A DNA stretch of 6,969 bases from an uncultured Collinsella sp. (GCA_900545835.1 URBB01000103.1:1-6969), one strand, 5' to 3'. Positions 1 to 6,440 are shown, counted from the first letter of the stretch. Made by a program: numbers and translations. Notes: generated from the letters alone by a model not told the origin.

Positions 1-26
1 TTCTAGGAGCGCGCCCCCGCTCGGGG

Positions 27-32
27 TATCAT
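27..32 (+). promoter_or_regulatory. possible -10 element upstream of the NadE-like gene
   Basis: TATCAT matches the sigma-A -10 hexamer at five of six positions, and this is the best candidate ahead of the gene at 124. No good -35 hexamer lies 16-18 bases upstream. Only about 39 bases separate the terminator at 52-84 from the start codon, and they show no convincing promoter. If this element is used, the transcript would begin near base 39 and run through the terminator hairpin before the gene. The rest of bases 1-51 (including a four-base-pair CCCC/GGGG hairpin at 15-26) shows nothing else I can name. An upstream gene could end just outside the window. Confidence 0.25.
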
Positions 33-51
33 AGCTAGCATATGCACATGC

Positions 52-84
52 AAGCGCCGGCTGCATTATGCGGCCGGCGCTTTT
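52..84 (+). terminator. intrinsic terminator
   Basis: A perfect eight-base-pair GC stem (GCGCCGGC at 54-61 with GCCGGCGC at 73-80) is extended by two A-T pairs at its foot and a G-U plus a G-C pair near the loop. It is followed at once by TTTT (81-84). This is the layout of a rho-independent terminator for + strand transcription. It most simply ends a gene lying to the left of the window. Because the next gene starts only 40 bases later, it could instead act in that gene's leader as an attenuator. Confidence 0.8.
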
Positions 85-123
85 ACTACGACAACGACGG
101 TTTACAACGGAAAGGGCTGAGCC

Positions 124-2109
124 ATGAAGCTCGCACTTGCACAGATTGACATGCGACTGGGCGATATCGAGGGCATCTGTGGCCGTATCGAGGACCAGGC
201 ACGTCTGGCCCACGAGCGCGGCGCGCGCGTGCTGTGCGTGCCGGCCCCGCTCTTTATGGGCGCCGTGCCCGGTGGCCTGGTGGGCGCTGCCGATTTTGAG
301 CACGATGTGCTGGCGGGCCTAACCGGCGTTGCCGAGCGCATCCAGGAGCTCGATATGGTCTGTATCGTGCCCGCTCCGGTTTCGTTTGAGGGCCAGCCCC
401 TGCTCGACTACATGATGCTCAAGGACGGTCGCGTGGTGCCGGCGCGTGCGAGCATTGCCCTGCAGCGCGGCGAGAACAACGATGCCCGTTGGGCACCGCC
501 GGTGTTCGACGTAGATGGCGTGCGCATCGCCGTGGTGTTTGACCTGGACCGCGAACTCGAGATGCTGCCGACCGGTGTTGACCTCATTGCGTATTTCCAA
601 TTCAACGCGTTTGACATGACCGACCGCGAGACTGCCGCCATTGCCGCCGTTCGCAGCGGCGCCTACCGCAAGATCGCATCCAAGCGTAGCGTGTGGTTTG
701 CCTGCATGGCGCCGGTCGGTGCCTATGACGAGTCGGTGTATACCGGCGGTTCGTTTGTGCTCGACGACTGCGGTCGCGTGGTGGCCCAGGCGCCGTGCTT
801 TGAGGAGAGCCTGCTGGTTCAGGAGATTCAGCGCGGCGTGATGCTCGATGCCCTGGAGGATCACGAACTGCCCGAGTTCCGTTCCGAGGAGTGGCTGTGG
901 CAGGCGCTGGTGCTCGCCGTGCGCGACAACGCCCGAGCCCACGGTGCGTCGCGTGCCGTGGTGGCACTCGAGGGTGACCTGCCGTCATCCCTGCTGGCGG
1001 CGCTGGCCGTTGACGCTCTGGGTCCGCGTAACGTAATTGGCCTGGTGCTGGGGCGCAACCGTATCTTTACGCCGGCGCAGGAGGAGGCCGAGGCTGCCCG
1101 CTGTGCCGCCGTCCGCGCCATCGCCGAGCGTCTGCACATTCGTACCGTCGAGCGCGATGCACCGGATGCGGCGCGCGTGCTCGATCGCGACGTGTCGGCG
1201 GGCGATGCCGAGCGCCTGCGCTCGCGCACGCTGGGCCTGATGCTGGAGGATACGGCGCTCGAGCTGGGTGCGATGGCGCTGAGCCCGCTGTCCAAAACTG
1301 AGTACGCGCTGGCGGCGCCGGCGCTTTGCGGCGGCTACCAGGGCGACTTTGCGCCCTTTGGCGATGTGTACCTGTCGACGCTTGAGTTTGTGGCGCGTGT
1401 GCGCAACCGCACGTCTGCCGTGGTGCCCCAAGAGCTCGTGACGCTCAACGCAGTGGAAGATTGTATGGAGCGCGTGCTGGCGCAGGCGCTCTCGACGCTC
1501 GACGGTCCGGTCGATATGCTCGACCGTGCGGCACAGCTGCTCGGCGGGCTTGAGCCGGGTGAGGTCGATGGCGCGCTCGAGGCGCACGTGGACCGCAATC
1601 GATCTTTCGACGACATCCCGATGGCCGCTGGCAAGCCTGAGGCCTGCTCGCTGCTGCTGATGCTCGTTCGACAGGGTGAGGCTGCCCGCCGCATGTTGCC
1701 GATGGCGCCGATCGTCTCGGCCCGTTCGTTTGCCGAGCGTGCCTGGCCGTATATGCTCGCGTGGTCCGACCTGGGGCTTAACGGCAAGGAGCGTATGACG
1801 GTCGATGCGCTGGCGCGCGCCGAGGTGCGCCGTTTTGCTGACGAGGATACGAGCGAGCGCGTGCGAAACGAGATGATGGGCGTGCTGGGCGAGCTACTGG
1901 GTATTTCGCCCGAGCAGATGGAGGAGCTGCGCTCTGAGGACGGTCAGCGTCGTTTGCACGAGGGAATGAAAAAGTTCGAGGGTGAGGTTCAGGACGCCAT
2001 CGATAAGATGATGGGCGGTCAGGGCGGCTCGCAGGGTGGGCCCCAGGGCACGCCGATGCCGCATCCGCCAGTAGATCCGAGGCAGTTCCCATTCTTTAGC
2101 CAGAACTAG
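124..2109 (+). CDS. NAD+ synthetase-like protein with degenerate amidase and synthase active sites
   Basis: The 661-residue product follows the order of glutamine-dependent NAD+ synthetase (NadE): a nitrilase-type amidase domain (about 1-245), then an ATP-pyrophosphatase-type synthase domain (about 255-550). Family-like stretches include the ALAQIDMRLGD opening, GGSFVLDDCGRVV (208-220), LAALAVDALGPRNVIG (291-306), SKTE (390-393) and RRMLPMAPIVSARSF (522-536). The key residues do not match. By my hand alignment the amidase triad Glu-Lys-Cys is replaced by Ala41 (in VPAP, where VFPEL is usual), Ser110 and Asp140 (in VVFDLD, where LICED is usual). The ATP-binding SGGIDSS motif reads EGDLPSS (283-289). 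The YGDM segment near 402-405 reads CGGY. It is therefore probably not a working NAD+ synthetase, although annotation pipelines would likely call it one. Residues 551-661 are an extra tail: helical and charged, then Gly/Gln/Pro-rich (631-650). The ATG at 124 follows GGAAAGGG (109-116) at good spacing. Fold assignment is fairly sure; present function is unknown. Confidence 0.8.
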   Translation: MKLALAQIDMRLGDIEGICGRIEDQARLAHERGARVLCVPAPLFMGAVPGGLVGAADFEHDVLAGLTGVAERIQELDMVCIVPAPVSFEGQPLLDYMMLKDGRVVPARASIALQRGENNDARWAPPVFDVDGVRIAVVFDLDRELEMLPTGVDLIAYFQFNAFDMTDRETAAIAAVRSGAYRKIASKRSVWFACMAPVGAYDESVYTGGSFVLDDCGRVVAQAPCFEESLLVQEIQRGVMLDALEDHELPEFRSEEWLWQALVLAVRDNARAHGASRAVVALEGDLPSSLLAALAVDALGPRNVIGLVLGRNRIFTPAQEEAEAARCAAVRAIAERLHIRTVERDAPDAARVLDRDVSAGDAERLRSRTLGLMLEDTALELGAMALSPLSKTEYALAAPALCGGYQGDFAPFGDVYLSTLEFVARVRNRTSAVVPQELVTLNAVEDCMERVLAQALSTLDGPVDMLDRAAQLLGGLEPGEVDGALEAHVDRNRSFDDIPMAAGKPEACSLLLMLVRQGEAARRMLPMAPIVSARSFAERAWPYMLAWSDLGLNGKERMTVDALARAEVRRFADEDTSERVRNEMMGVLGELLGISPEQMEELRSEDGQRRLHEGMKKFEGEVQDAIDKMMGGQGGSQGGPQGTPMPHPPVDPRQFPFFSQN

Positions 2110-2151
2110 GGCAGAAGCAATCTTGCTTTAAGCATCTTGGCCCCGTTGTGT

Positions 2152-2157
2152 TATTCT
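2152..2157 (+). promoter_or_regulatory. -10 element of the ruvCAB promoter
   Basis: TATTCT preceded by TGT gives an extended -10 (TGN-TATTCT) in the only gap large enough to hold the ruv promoter. There is no good -35 hexamer 16-18 bases upstream, which is tolerable for an extended -10 promoter. Transcription would start near 2164, leaving a leader of about 60 bases before the ruvC start. The LexA-like site begins at the very next base. No clear terminator for the preceding gene is visible; only a weak AAGCA/TGCTT hairpin lies at 2115-2128, so some read-through from that gene is possible. Confidence 0.5.
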
Positions 2158-2171
2158 AGAACAGACGTTCG
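2158..2171 (+). promoter_or_regulatory. LexA-binding site (SOS box) for ruvCAB
   Basis: AGAACAGACGTTCG matches the Gram-positive and actinobacterial LexA (DinR) operator CGAAC-N4-GTTCG at every specified position except the first base. The core GAAC-N4-GTTC dyad is perfect. It starts right after the -10 hexamer and covers the expected transcription start, so a bound repressor would block initiation. The genes behind it, ruvC, ruvA and ruvB, are Holliday-junction repair genes, and ruvAB is a known SOS target in Escherichia coli and others. The motif and its position are seen in the sequence; LexA control here is inferred. Confidence 0.75.
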
Positions 2172-2212
2172 TGAATGATGCGCGGGGCCTTGTCTTGTGC
2201 TGTGCTTGTGGC

Positions 2213-2221
2213 GAGGGGAGG
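2213..2221 (+). promoter_or_regulatory. ribosome binding site deciding the ruvC TTG start
   Basis: GAGGGGAGG is a strong Shine-Dalgarno sequence placed five bases before the TTG at 2227. The in-frame GTG at 2197 lacks a comparable site and would add ten residues unlike anything in the RuvC family. Confidence 0.75.
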
Positions 2222-2226
2222 TTGGC

Positions 2227-2748
2227 TTGGTTATCTTGGGCATTGACCCCGGTTTGGCTCATACGGGTTGGGGGATTATCGAGGAGCGGCGTGGCGAGGT
2301 TCGCTGCCGTGCCTACGGCTGCATCGAGACCAGCGCGGGCAGCCCGCTCGCGGTGCGCCTGTCGCATATCGCCCGTGACCTTAAGGATGTCGTCGAGCGT
2401 TATCGACCCGACACAGCTGCTGTCGAGAGCATCTACTTTGGCGCCAACGTTCGTTCGGCCATCCCCACGGCGCATGCCCGCGGTGCTGCGCTTGTGGCGC
2501 TTTCGGAGTGCGCGCTCGAGATTGGCGAGTACACGCCCATGCAGATCAAACAGGCTGTGGTGGGCACCGGCGCCGCGGACAAGCGACAGGTCGCCTACAT
2601 GGTACGCACGCTCACGCAGCTCGACCACGACCCGCATCCCGACCATGCCGCCGATGCCCTGGCCTGCGCCATCTGCCACGTAAACCTCAGCCGCACCCGC
2701 GCCCTCACCGGTGGCGAGTTCTATCAACAGAGAGGAACCGGATACTGA
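2227..2748 (+). CDS. ruvC: crossover junction endodeoxyribonuclease RuvC
   Basis: RuvC is the dimeric, magnesium-dependent nuclease that cuts Holliday junctions made during recombination and repair, working with RuvAB in the cytoplasm. The product opens LVILGIDPGLAHTGWG, the usual RuvC start with Asp7 of the catalytic set. Glu67 lies in AVESIYFGANV, and His140 and Asp143 lie in PDHAADALA. The Asp/Glu/His/Asp set matches the form with histidine at the third position, as in the Thermus enzyme. From the TTG at 2227 the protein is 173 residues, the same length as the E. coli protein, and that start has the strong GAGGGGAGG site. A GTG at 2197 is in frame but would add ten unrelated residues. It is first in the ruvC-ruvA-ruvB operon and its TGA stop shares a base with the ruvA ATG. 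The LexA-like box upstream predicts induction by DNA damage. Confidence 0.95.
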   Translation: MVILGIDPGLAHTGWGIIEERRGEVRCRAYGCIETSAGSPLAVRLSHIARDLKDVVERYRPDTAAVESIYFGANVRSAIPTAHARGAALVALSECALEIGEYTPMQIKQAVVGTGAADKRQVAYMVRTLTQLDHDPHPDHAADALACAICHVNLSRTRALTGGEFYQQRGTGY

Positions 2749-3368
2749 TGATTTCCCAGCTCCACGGAACGCTTGTCGAGGCCACGATGAGCTCTGCTGT
2801 CGTCGATGTGTCGGGCGTTGGCTTTGAGCTCGGCATTTCGGGCAGCACTGCGGCCACGTTGCCGACGCCCGGTGGCGAGGTCCGCCTCTACACGCGTATG
2901 CAGGTGCGCGAGGACGCCATGACACTTTTCGGGTTTTCCTCAAAGGATGAGCGCACGATGTTCGATCGGCTCGTGTCTGTCTCGGGTGTCGGTCCGCGCT
3001 TGGCGCTCGCCGTGCTTTCCACCTATACCGTGGGGCAATTGTATTCGCTGGTGATGGCCGAGGACGACAAGGGCATGGCCAAGGTGCCCGGTGTGGGCAA
3101 AAAGACAGCTCAGCGTCTGATCCTGGAGCTCAAGAGCACCTTTGCCAAGGACAAGGGCTTTGTGCCGGTCGACGTGATTCCCGGCCAGGTTGCGATGCCC
3201 GTGCCCGCTGCCGCTCCCTCGGCCATCGATGACGCCCGTGCGGCGCTCCTTTCCATGGGCTTTAGCCCGCAGGAGACCGATGTTGCCCTGAGCGGGTATG
3301 ATGGGCAGAATATGCGTGTCGAGGATCTGCTCGGCGCGGCGCTTAAGCGACTCGGAATGGATGCGTGA
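2748..3368 (+). CDS. ruvA: Holliday junction branch migration protein RuvA
   Basis: RuvA binds the four-way DNA junction as a tetramer and loads the RuvB motor rings. The 206-residue product (E. coli: 203) has the expected three parts. The first is an N-terminal OB-fold (about 1-63) carrying the acidic pin Glu55-Asp56 that separates strands at the crossover. Next come two helix-hairpin-helix motifs (SGVGP at 79-83 and PGVGKKTA at 114-121). A flexible Pro/Ala-rich linker then leads to the RuvB-contacting domain III (about 159-206, with LLSMGFSPQE). The ATG overlaps the ruvC stop in TGATG. The nearest purine-rich site, AGAGGA at 2731-2736, is rather far (about 12 bases), so translation is probably coupled to ruvC. 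All key motifs are intact. Confidence 0.96.
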   Translation: MISQLHGTLVEATMSSAVVDVSGVGFELGISGSTAATLPTPGGEVRLYTRMQVREDAMTLFGFSSKDERTMFDRLVSVSGVGPRLALAVLSTYTVGQLYSLVMAEDDKGMAKVPGVGKKTAQRLILELKSTFAKDKGFVPVDVIPGQVAMPVPAAAPSAIDDARAALLSMGFSPQETDVALSGYDGQNMRVEDLLGAALKRLGMDA

Positions 3369-4435
3369 TGTGGGAAGCCGATGACTCTCAGGACCTGTGG
3401 GCGACGCCCGGCAACTCGCCGGCGGCATCCATGGCGCACGGCGAGCGCATGGTGGGCTCGGAGCTGACGGCCGAAGACCTCGATGTCGACCGTACCCTGC
3501 GTCCCCAGCGCTTGGATGACTACTGCGGTCAGGAGCATATCAAGCAGAGCCTTCGCGTGCTCATCGAGGCAGCGCAGAGCCGTGGCGAGACGCTCGACCA
3601 CGTGATTTTCTCGGGTCCTCCGGGCCTGGGCAAGACCACGCTGGCCACCGTTATCGCCAACGAGCTGGGCGCTCAGATCAAGACCACGAGTGGTCCTGCC
3701 ATCGCGCGCACGGGCGACCTGGCAGCCATCCTTACTAACTTGCAGCCGGGTGATGTGCTGTTTATCGACGAGATCCACCGCCTCAACCGTTCGGTCGAGG
3801 AGGTCCTGTACCCCGCGATGGAGGACTTTGCCCTCGATATCGTGATTGGCAAGGGTCCGGCGGCTCGCTCGATTCGCCTGGATATTCCCAAGTTTACGCT
3901 GGTAGCGGCAACGACCCGCTCAGGCATGTTGACCGGCCCGTTGCGCGACCGCTTTGGCATTTCATATCGCCTGGATTACTACACGGTCGAGGAGCTCGCG
4001 CAGATTGTGACGCGCTCGGCGACTATCCTGGGCGTGACGATCGACCATCCCAGTGCACTCGAGATCGGCTCGCGTTCGCGCGGCACGCCACGTCTTGCCA
4101 ACCGTCTGCTCAAGCGCGTGCGCGATTACGCACAGGTGCGCGGCAACGGCCCCATCGAGCTCGATATCTGTCGCCAGGCGCTCGAGTTCTTCGAGATCGA
4201 CGAGCTCGGTCTGGACTGGATGGATATTCGCATTTTGGAGACGCTCGCCAAGACGTTCTCCGGTCGCGCCGTGGGACTTACGACCCTTGCCAGCGCGGTG
4301 GGCGAGGACCCGGGCACGCTCGAGGATGTCTATGAGCCCTATCTGCTGCAGTGCGGCTTGATGATACGTACGCCGCAGGGCCGTCAGGCAACGCTTCGCA
4401 CCTTTGAGCACTTGGGCATCGAGCCAGCCGTTTAG
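3368..4435 (+). CDS. ruvB: Holliday junction branch migration ATPase RuvB
   Basis: RuvB is the hexameric AAA+ motor that pulls DNA through the RuvA-bound junction. The 355-residue product shows Walker A GPPGLGKT (83-90), Walker B VLFIDEIH (130-137), the RuvA-contacting hairpin region (GPAARSI, 163-169), sensor 1 AATTRSG (180-186), the PLRDRFG arginine-finger box (191-197), sensor 2 RGTPRLANRLL (238-248) and the C-terminal winged helix ending with RTPQGR. The N-terminus is about 20 residues longer than in E. coli before the conserved LRPQRLDDYCGQ segment. The ATG at 3368 overlaps the ruvA stop in TGATG, as at the ruvC-ruvA junction. A GTG three bases earlier (3365, GTGA overlap) is an equally legal start adding one residue. 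There is only a weak GGAATGG site, so translational coupling is likely. Confidence 0.96.
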   Translation: MWEADDSQDLWATPGNSPAASMAHGERMVGSELTAEDLDVDRTLRPQRLDDYCGQEHIKQSLRVLIEAAQSRGETLDHVIFSGPPGLGKTTLATVIANELGAQIKTTSGPAIARTGDLAAILTNLQPGDVLFIDEIHRLNRSVEEVLYPAMEDFALDIVIGKGPAARSIRLDIPKFTLVAATTRSGMLTGPLRDRFGISYRLDYYTVEELAQIVTRSATILGVTIDHPSALEIGSRSRGTPRLANRLLKRVRDYAQVRGNGPIELDICRQALEFFEIDELGLDWMDIRILETLAKTFSGRAVGLTTLASAVGEDPGTLEDVYEPYLLQCGLMIRTPQGRQATLRTFEHLGIEPAV

Positions 4436-4450
4436 AGACGGGTTTGTTTT
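4428..4450 (+). terminator. weak candidate terminator overlapping the ruvB stop
   Basis: CCGTT at 4428-4432 can pair with GACGG at 4437-4441 (one G-U pair) around a four-base loop, followed by GTTTGTTTT. The stem is short and includes the ruvB stop codon, so this is a marginal terminator. No better one lies before fhs. Confidence 0.3.
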
Positions 4451-4514
4451 GGCTAGTCTGTAGGCTATCGCTGAGCATTGGATAAACATATCGCCATTCA
4501 TCGGTTACGGGTGT

Positions 4515-4541
4515 TTTACTATTGCGCGCCCGTGCTATGCT
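4515..4541 (+). promoter_or_regulatory. fhs promoter, extended -10
   Basis: TATGCT (4536-4541) preceded by TGC makes an extended -10 element. TTTACT (4515-4520) matches four of six -35 bases, but with a short 15-base spacer. Transcription from about 4548 would give a leader of only some 34 bases, with GAAAGGA (4569-4575) as ribosome binding site six bases from the ATG. That leader is too short for a tetrahydrofolate or similar riboswitch. Bases 4451-4512 show no other clear element. Confidence 0.55.
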
Positions 4542-4581
4542 GAATTGGTCTTTTTCTCATTCGGTAACGAAAGGACCGCCC

Positions 4582-6249
4582 ATGCCTACTGACATCGAAA
4601 TCGCACGTTCTGTCACGCCGCTGCCTATTACCGAGGTGGCTAAGAACGCCGGCGTCGACGTTAAGCACCTGATTCCGTACGGCTTCGACAAGGCTAAGGT
4701 CGACTATTCACTGCTCAACGAGCCGACTGATCACCAGGCCAAGCTCGTCCTCGTGACCGCTATCAACCCAACGCCTGCGGGCGAGGGCAAGACCACCACG
4801 ACCATCGGTCTGGCCGATGGCCTGCGTCGCCGCGGCGTCAAGAGCGCCGTGGCCCTGCGCGAGCCTTCGCTCGGCCCCGTCTTTGGCGTTAAGGGCGGTG
4901 CTGCCGGTGGCGGCTGGGCTCAGGTGATCCCCATGGAGGATATCAACCTGCACTTTACCGGCGACTTCCACGCTATCGGTGCTGCCAACAACCTGCTGGC
5001 CGCCATGCTCGATAACCACATCCAGCAGGGCAATCAGCTCGGTATTGACGTTAAGCGCATTACTTGGAAGCGCGTCGTCGATATGAACGACCGTCAGCTG
5101 CGCCACGTTATCGACGGCATTGGCGGTAAGGCCCAGGGCGTGCCGCGCGAGGACGGCTTCGATATCACCGTCGCCTCCGAGGTCATGGCAATCCTGTGCC
5201 TGTCTACGAGCATCAGCGACCTCAAGGAACGCTTGGGTGAGATCGTCGTCGGCTACAGCTTTGCCGGCGAGCCCGTCCGTGCCCGCGACCTTAAGGCCCA
5301 GGGTGCCATGGCCGCGTTGCTTAAGGACGCGCTCAAGCCCAACCTGGTGCAAACGCTCGAGGGCACGCCCGCGTTTGTCCACGGCGGTCCCTTCGCCAAC
5401 ATTGCCCACGGCTGCAACTCCATCATGGCCACGCGTATGGCGATGCGCTTTGGCGATGTCGCCATTACCGAGGCCGGCTTCGGTGCCGATCTGGGTGCCG
5501 AGAAGTTCCTCGACATTAAGTGCCGCATGACGGGCGTTCGCCCCAGCGCCGTCGTGGTCGTCGCGACCGCTCGTGCGCTGAAGTACAACGGCGGCGTCGC
5601 CAAGGCCGATCTCAACGAGGAGAACCTCGAGGCACTCAAGGCTGGCATGCCCAACCTGCTGCGTCACGTCGACAACATCCAGAATGTTTATGGTCTGCCC
5701 TGCGTGGTCGCCATCAACCGCTTCCCGACGGACACCGAGGCCGAGCTTGCGCTCATCGAGTCCGAGTGCCAGAAGCTCGGCGTCAACGTTAAGCTTTCCG
5801 AGGTCTGGGCCAAGGGCGGCGAGGGCGCGCTCGAGCTGGCCGATGAGGTCATGCGTCTGATTGAGCAGCCGAGCGAGCTCAAGTTTGCCTACGAGGACGG
5901 TGCCGATGTTGCCGATGCCCTCGAGGCCGTTGCCACCAAGGTCTACCGCGCCGATGGCGTCGACTTTACCCCTGCTGCCAAGCGCCAGCTCGCCGAGCTG
6001 CGCGAGAACGGCTTTGGCAACCTGCCGGTGTGCGTCGCCAAGACGCAGTACAGCTTTAGCGACAACGCCAAGGCCCTGGGCGCTCCCGAGAACTTCCGCA
6101 TCACCGTGCGTGAGCTCAAGGTTTCTGCCGGCGCCCACTTTGTGGTCGCGCTGACCGGCAGTGTTCTGACCATGCCGGGTCTGCCCAAGGTGCCCGCGGC
6201 CGAAAACATCGACGTCGACAACGACGGCAACATCACCGGTCTGTTCTAA
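4582..6249 (+). CDS. fhs: formate-tetrahydrofolate ligase
   Basis: This cytoplasmic enzyme (formyltetrahydrofolate synthetase) uses ATP to join formate to tetrahydrofolate. The product, 10-formyl-tetrahydrofolate, feeds purine synthesis, initiator-tRNA formylation and other one-carbon reactions. The 555-residue product has the family's usual length. The nucleotide-binding loop PAGEGKTTTT (65-74) follows TAINPT. The first family signature is GVKGGAAGGGW (102-112) leading into PMEDINLHFTGD (117-128). The second is VATARALKYNGG (327-338). Other conserved blocks include EAGFGADLGAEKF (297-309). Two signature positions differ from the common form: Trp112 where Tyr is usual, and Ala330 where Ile or Val is usual. 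Both look like family variation. The ATG at 4582 is chosen because MPTDIEIA resembles the normal start and GAAAGGA lies six bases before it; an earlier in-frame start at 4522 would lie upstream of the putative -10. It appears to be transcribed alone: own promoter, strong terminator, and no folD or other folate gene in view. Confidence 0.96.
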   Translation: MPTDIEIARSVTPLPITEVAKNAGVDVKHLIPYGFDKAKVDYSLLNEPTDHQAKLVLVTAINPTPAGEGKTTTTIGLADGLRRRGVKSAVALREPSLGPVFGVKGGAAGGGWAQVIPMEDINLHFTGDFHAIGAANNLLAAMLDNHIQQGNQLGIDVKRITWKRVVDMNDRQLRHVIDGIGGKAQGVPREDGFDITVASEVMAILCLSTSISDLKERLGEIVVGYSFAGEPVRARDLKAQGAMAALLKDALKPNLVQTLEGTPAFVHGGPFANIAHGCNSIMATRMAMRFGDVAITEAGFGADLGAEKFLDIKCRMTGVRPSAVVVVATARALKYNGGVAKADLNEENLEALKAGMPNLLRHVDNIQNVYGLPCVVAINRFPTDTEAELALIESECQKLGVNVKLSEVWAKGGEGALELADEVMRLIEQPSELKFAYEDGADVADALEAVATKVYRADGVDFTPAAKRQLAELRENGFGNLPVCVAKTQYSFSDNAKALGAPENFRITVRELKVSAGAHFVVALTGSVLTMPGLPKVPAAENIDVDNDGNITGLF

Positions 6250-6274
6250 TCCTGCTGCTCATAGCCGCTTGCCC

Positions 6275-6311
6275 GCCCCGCCGCGCCTACCATGGCCCGG
6301 CGGGGCTTTTT
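6275..6311 (+). terminator. intrinsic terminator of fhs
   Basis: A perfect nine-base-pair stem (GCCCCGCCG at 6275-6283 with CGGCGGGGC at 6298-6306) is extended past one mismatch by GCC/GGC and followed by TTTTT (6307-6311). It starts about 25 bases after the fhs stop. The opposite strand lacks a T-tract after the hairpin, so it serves + strand transcription only. Confidence 0.93.
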
Positions 6312-6347
6312 CCTTCGTCCCCAAGGGATCATTTTTTGCGGCGGCAA

Positions 6348-6359
6348 TGTTGCGCAACA
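6348..6359 (+). promoter_or_regulatory. perfect 12-base palindrome, possible operator
   Basis: TGTTGCGCAACA is a perfect inverted repeat with no spacer, in the intergenic gap between the fhs terminator and the zinc-ribbon gene. A mediocre promoter can be drawn around it: TTGCGG at 6336-6341, a 17-base spacer, and AAGAAT at 6359-6364. In that case the palindrome would sit in the spacer, a usual repressor position. I cannot name a regulator. The rest of 6312-6440 shows only the ribosome binding site GGGAG at 6431-6435. Confidence 0.3.
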
Positions 6360-6440
6360 AGAATGGGGATTTCTCTCGTACGGTGTAGTTGGAAGAACTG
6401 CGCGGGCGCATTGCGGCTGCGGCGAGAGACGGGAGATGCG

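Noticed and set aside
2111..2130. AAGCA/TGCTT hairpin after the NadE-like gene as a terminator.
   Set aside because: The stem is only five base pairs with a three-base T-run, too weak to call.
2444..2457. A second LexA-like half-match, CCAAC-GTTC-GTTCG, inside ruvC.
   Set aside because: It encodes the conserved GANVRS segment of RuvC and breaks the GAAC half-site, so it is most likely coding coincidence.
4436..4581. A possible tetrahydrofolate or other riboswitch ahead of fhs.
   Set aside because: The promoter -10 lies at 4536-4541, leaving a leader of about 34 bases with no stable fold, too short for a known aptamer.
4708..6138. A 476-codon open frame on the - strand opposite fhs, with other long - strand frames at 319-942, 985-1587, 2128-2943 and 3110-3778.
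   Set aside because: Strong G/C preference at third codon positions of the real genes leaves the opposite strand free of stops. The translations show no recognisable domains, and each lies wholly or largely opposite an identified gene.
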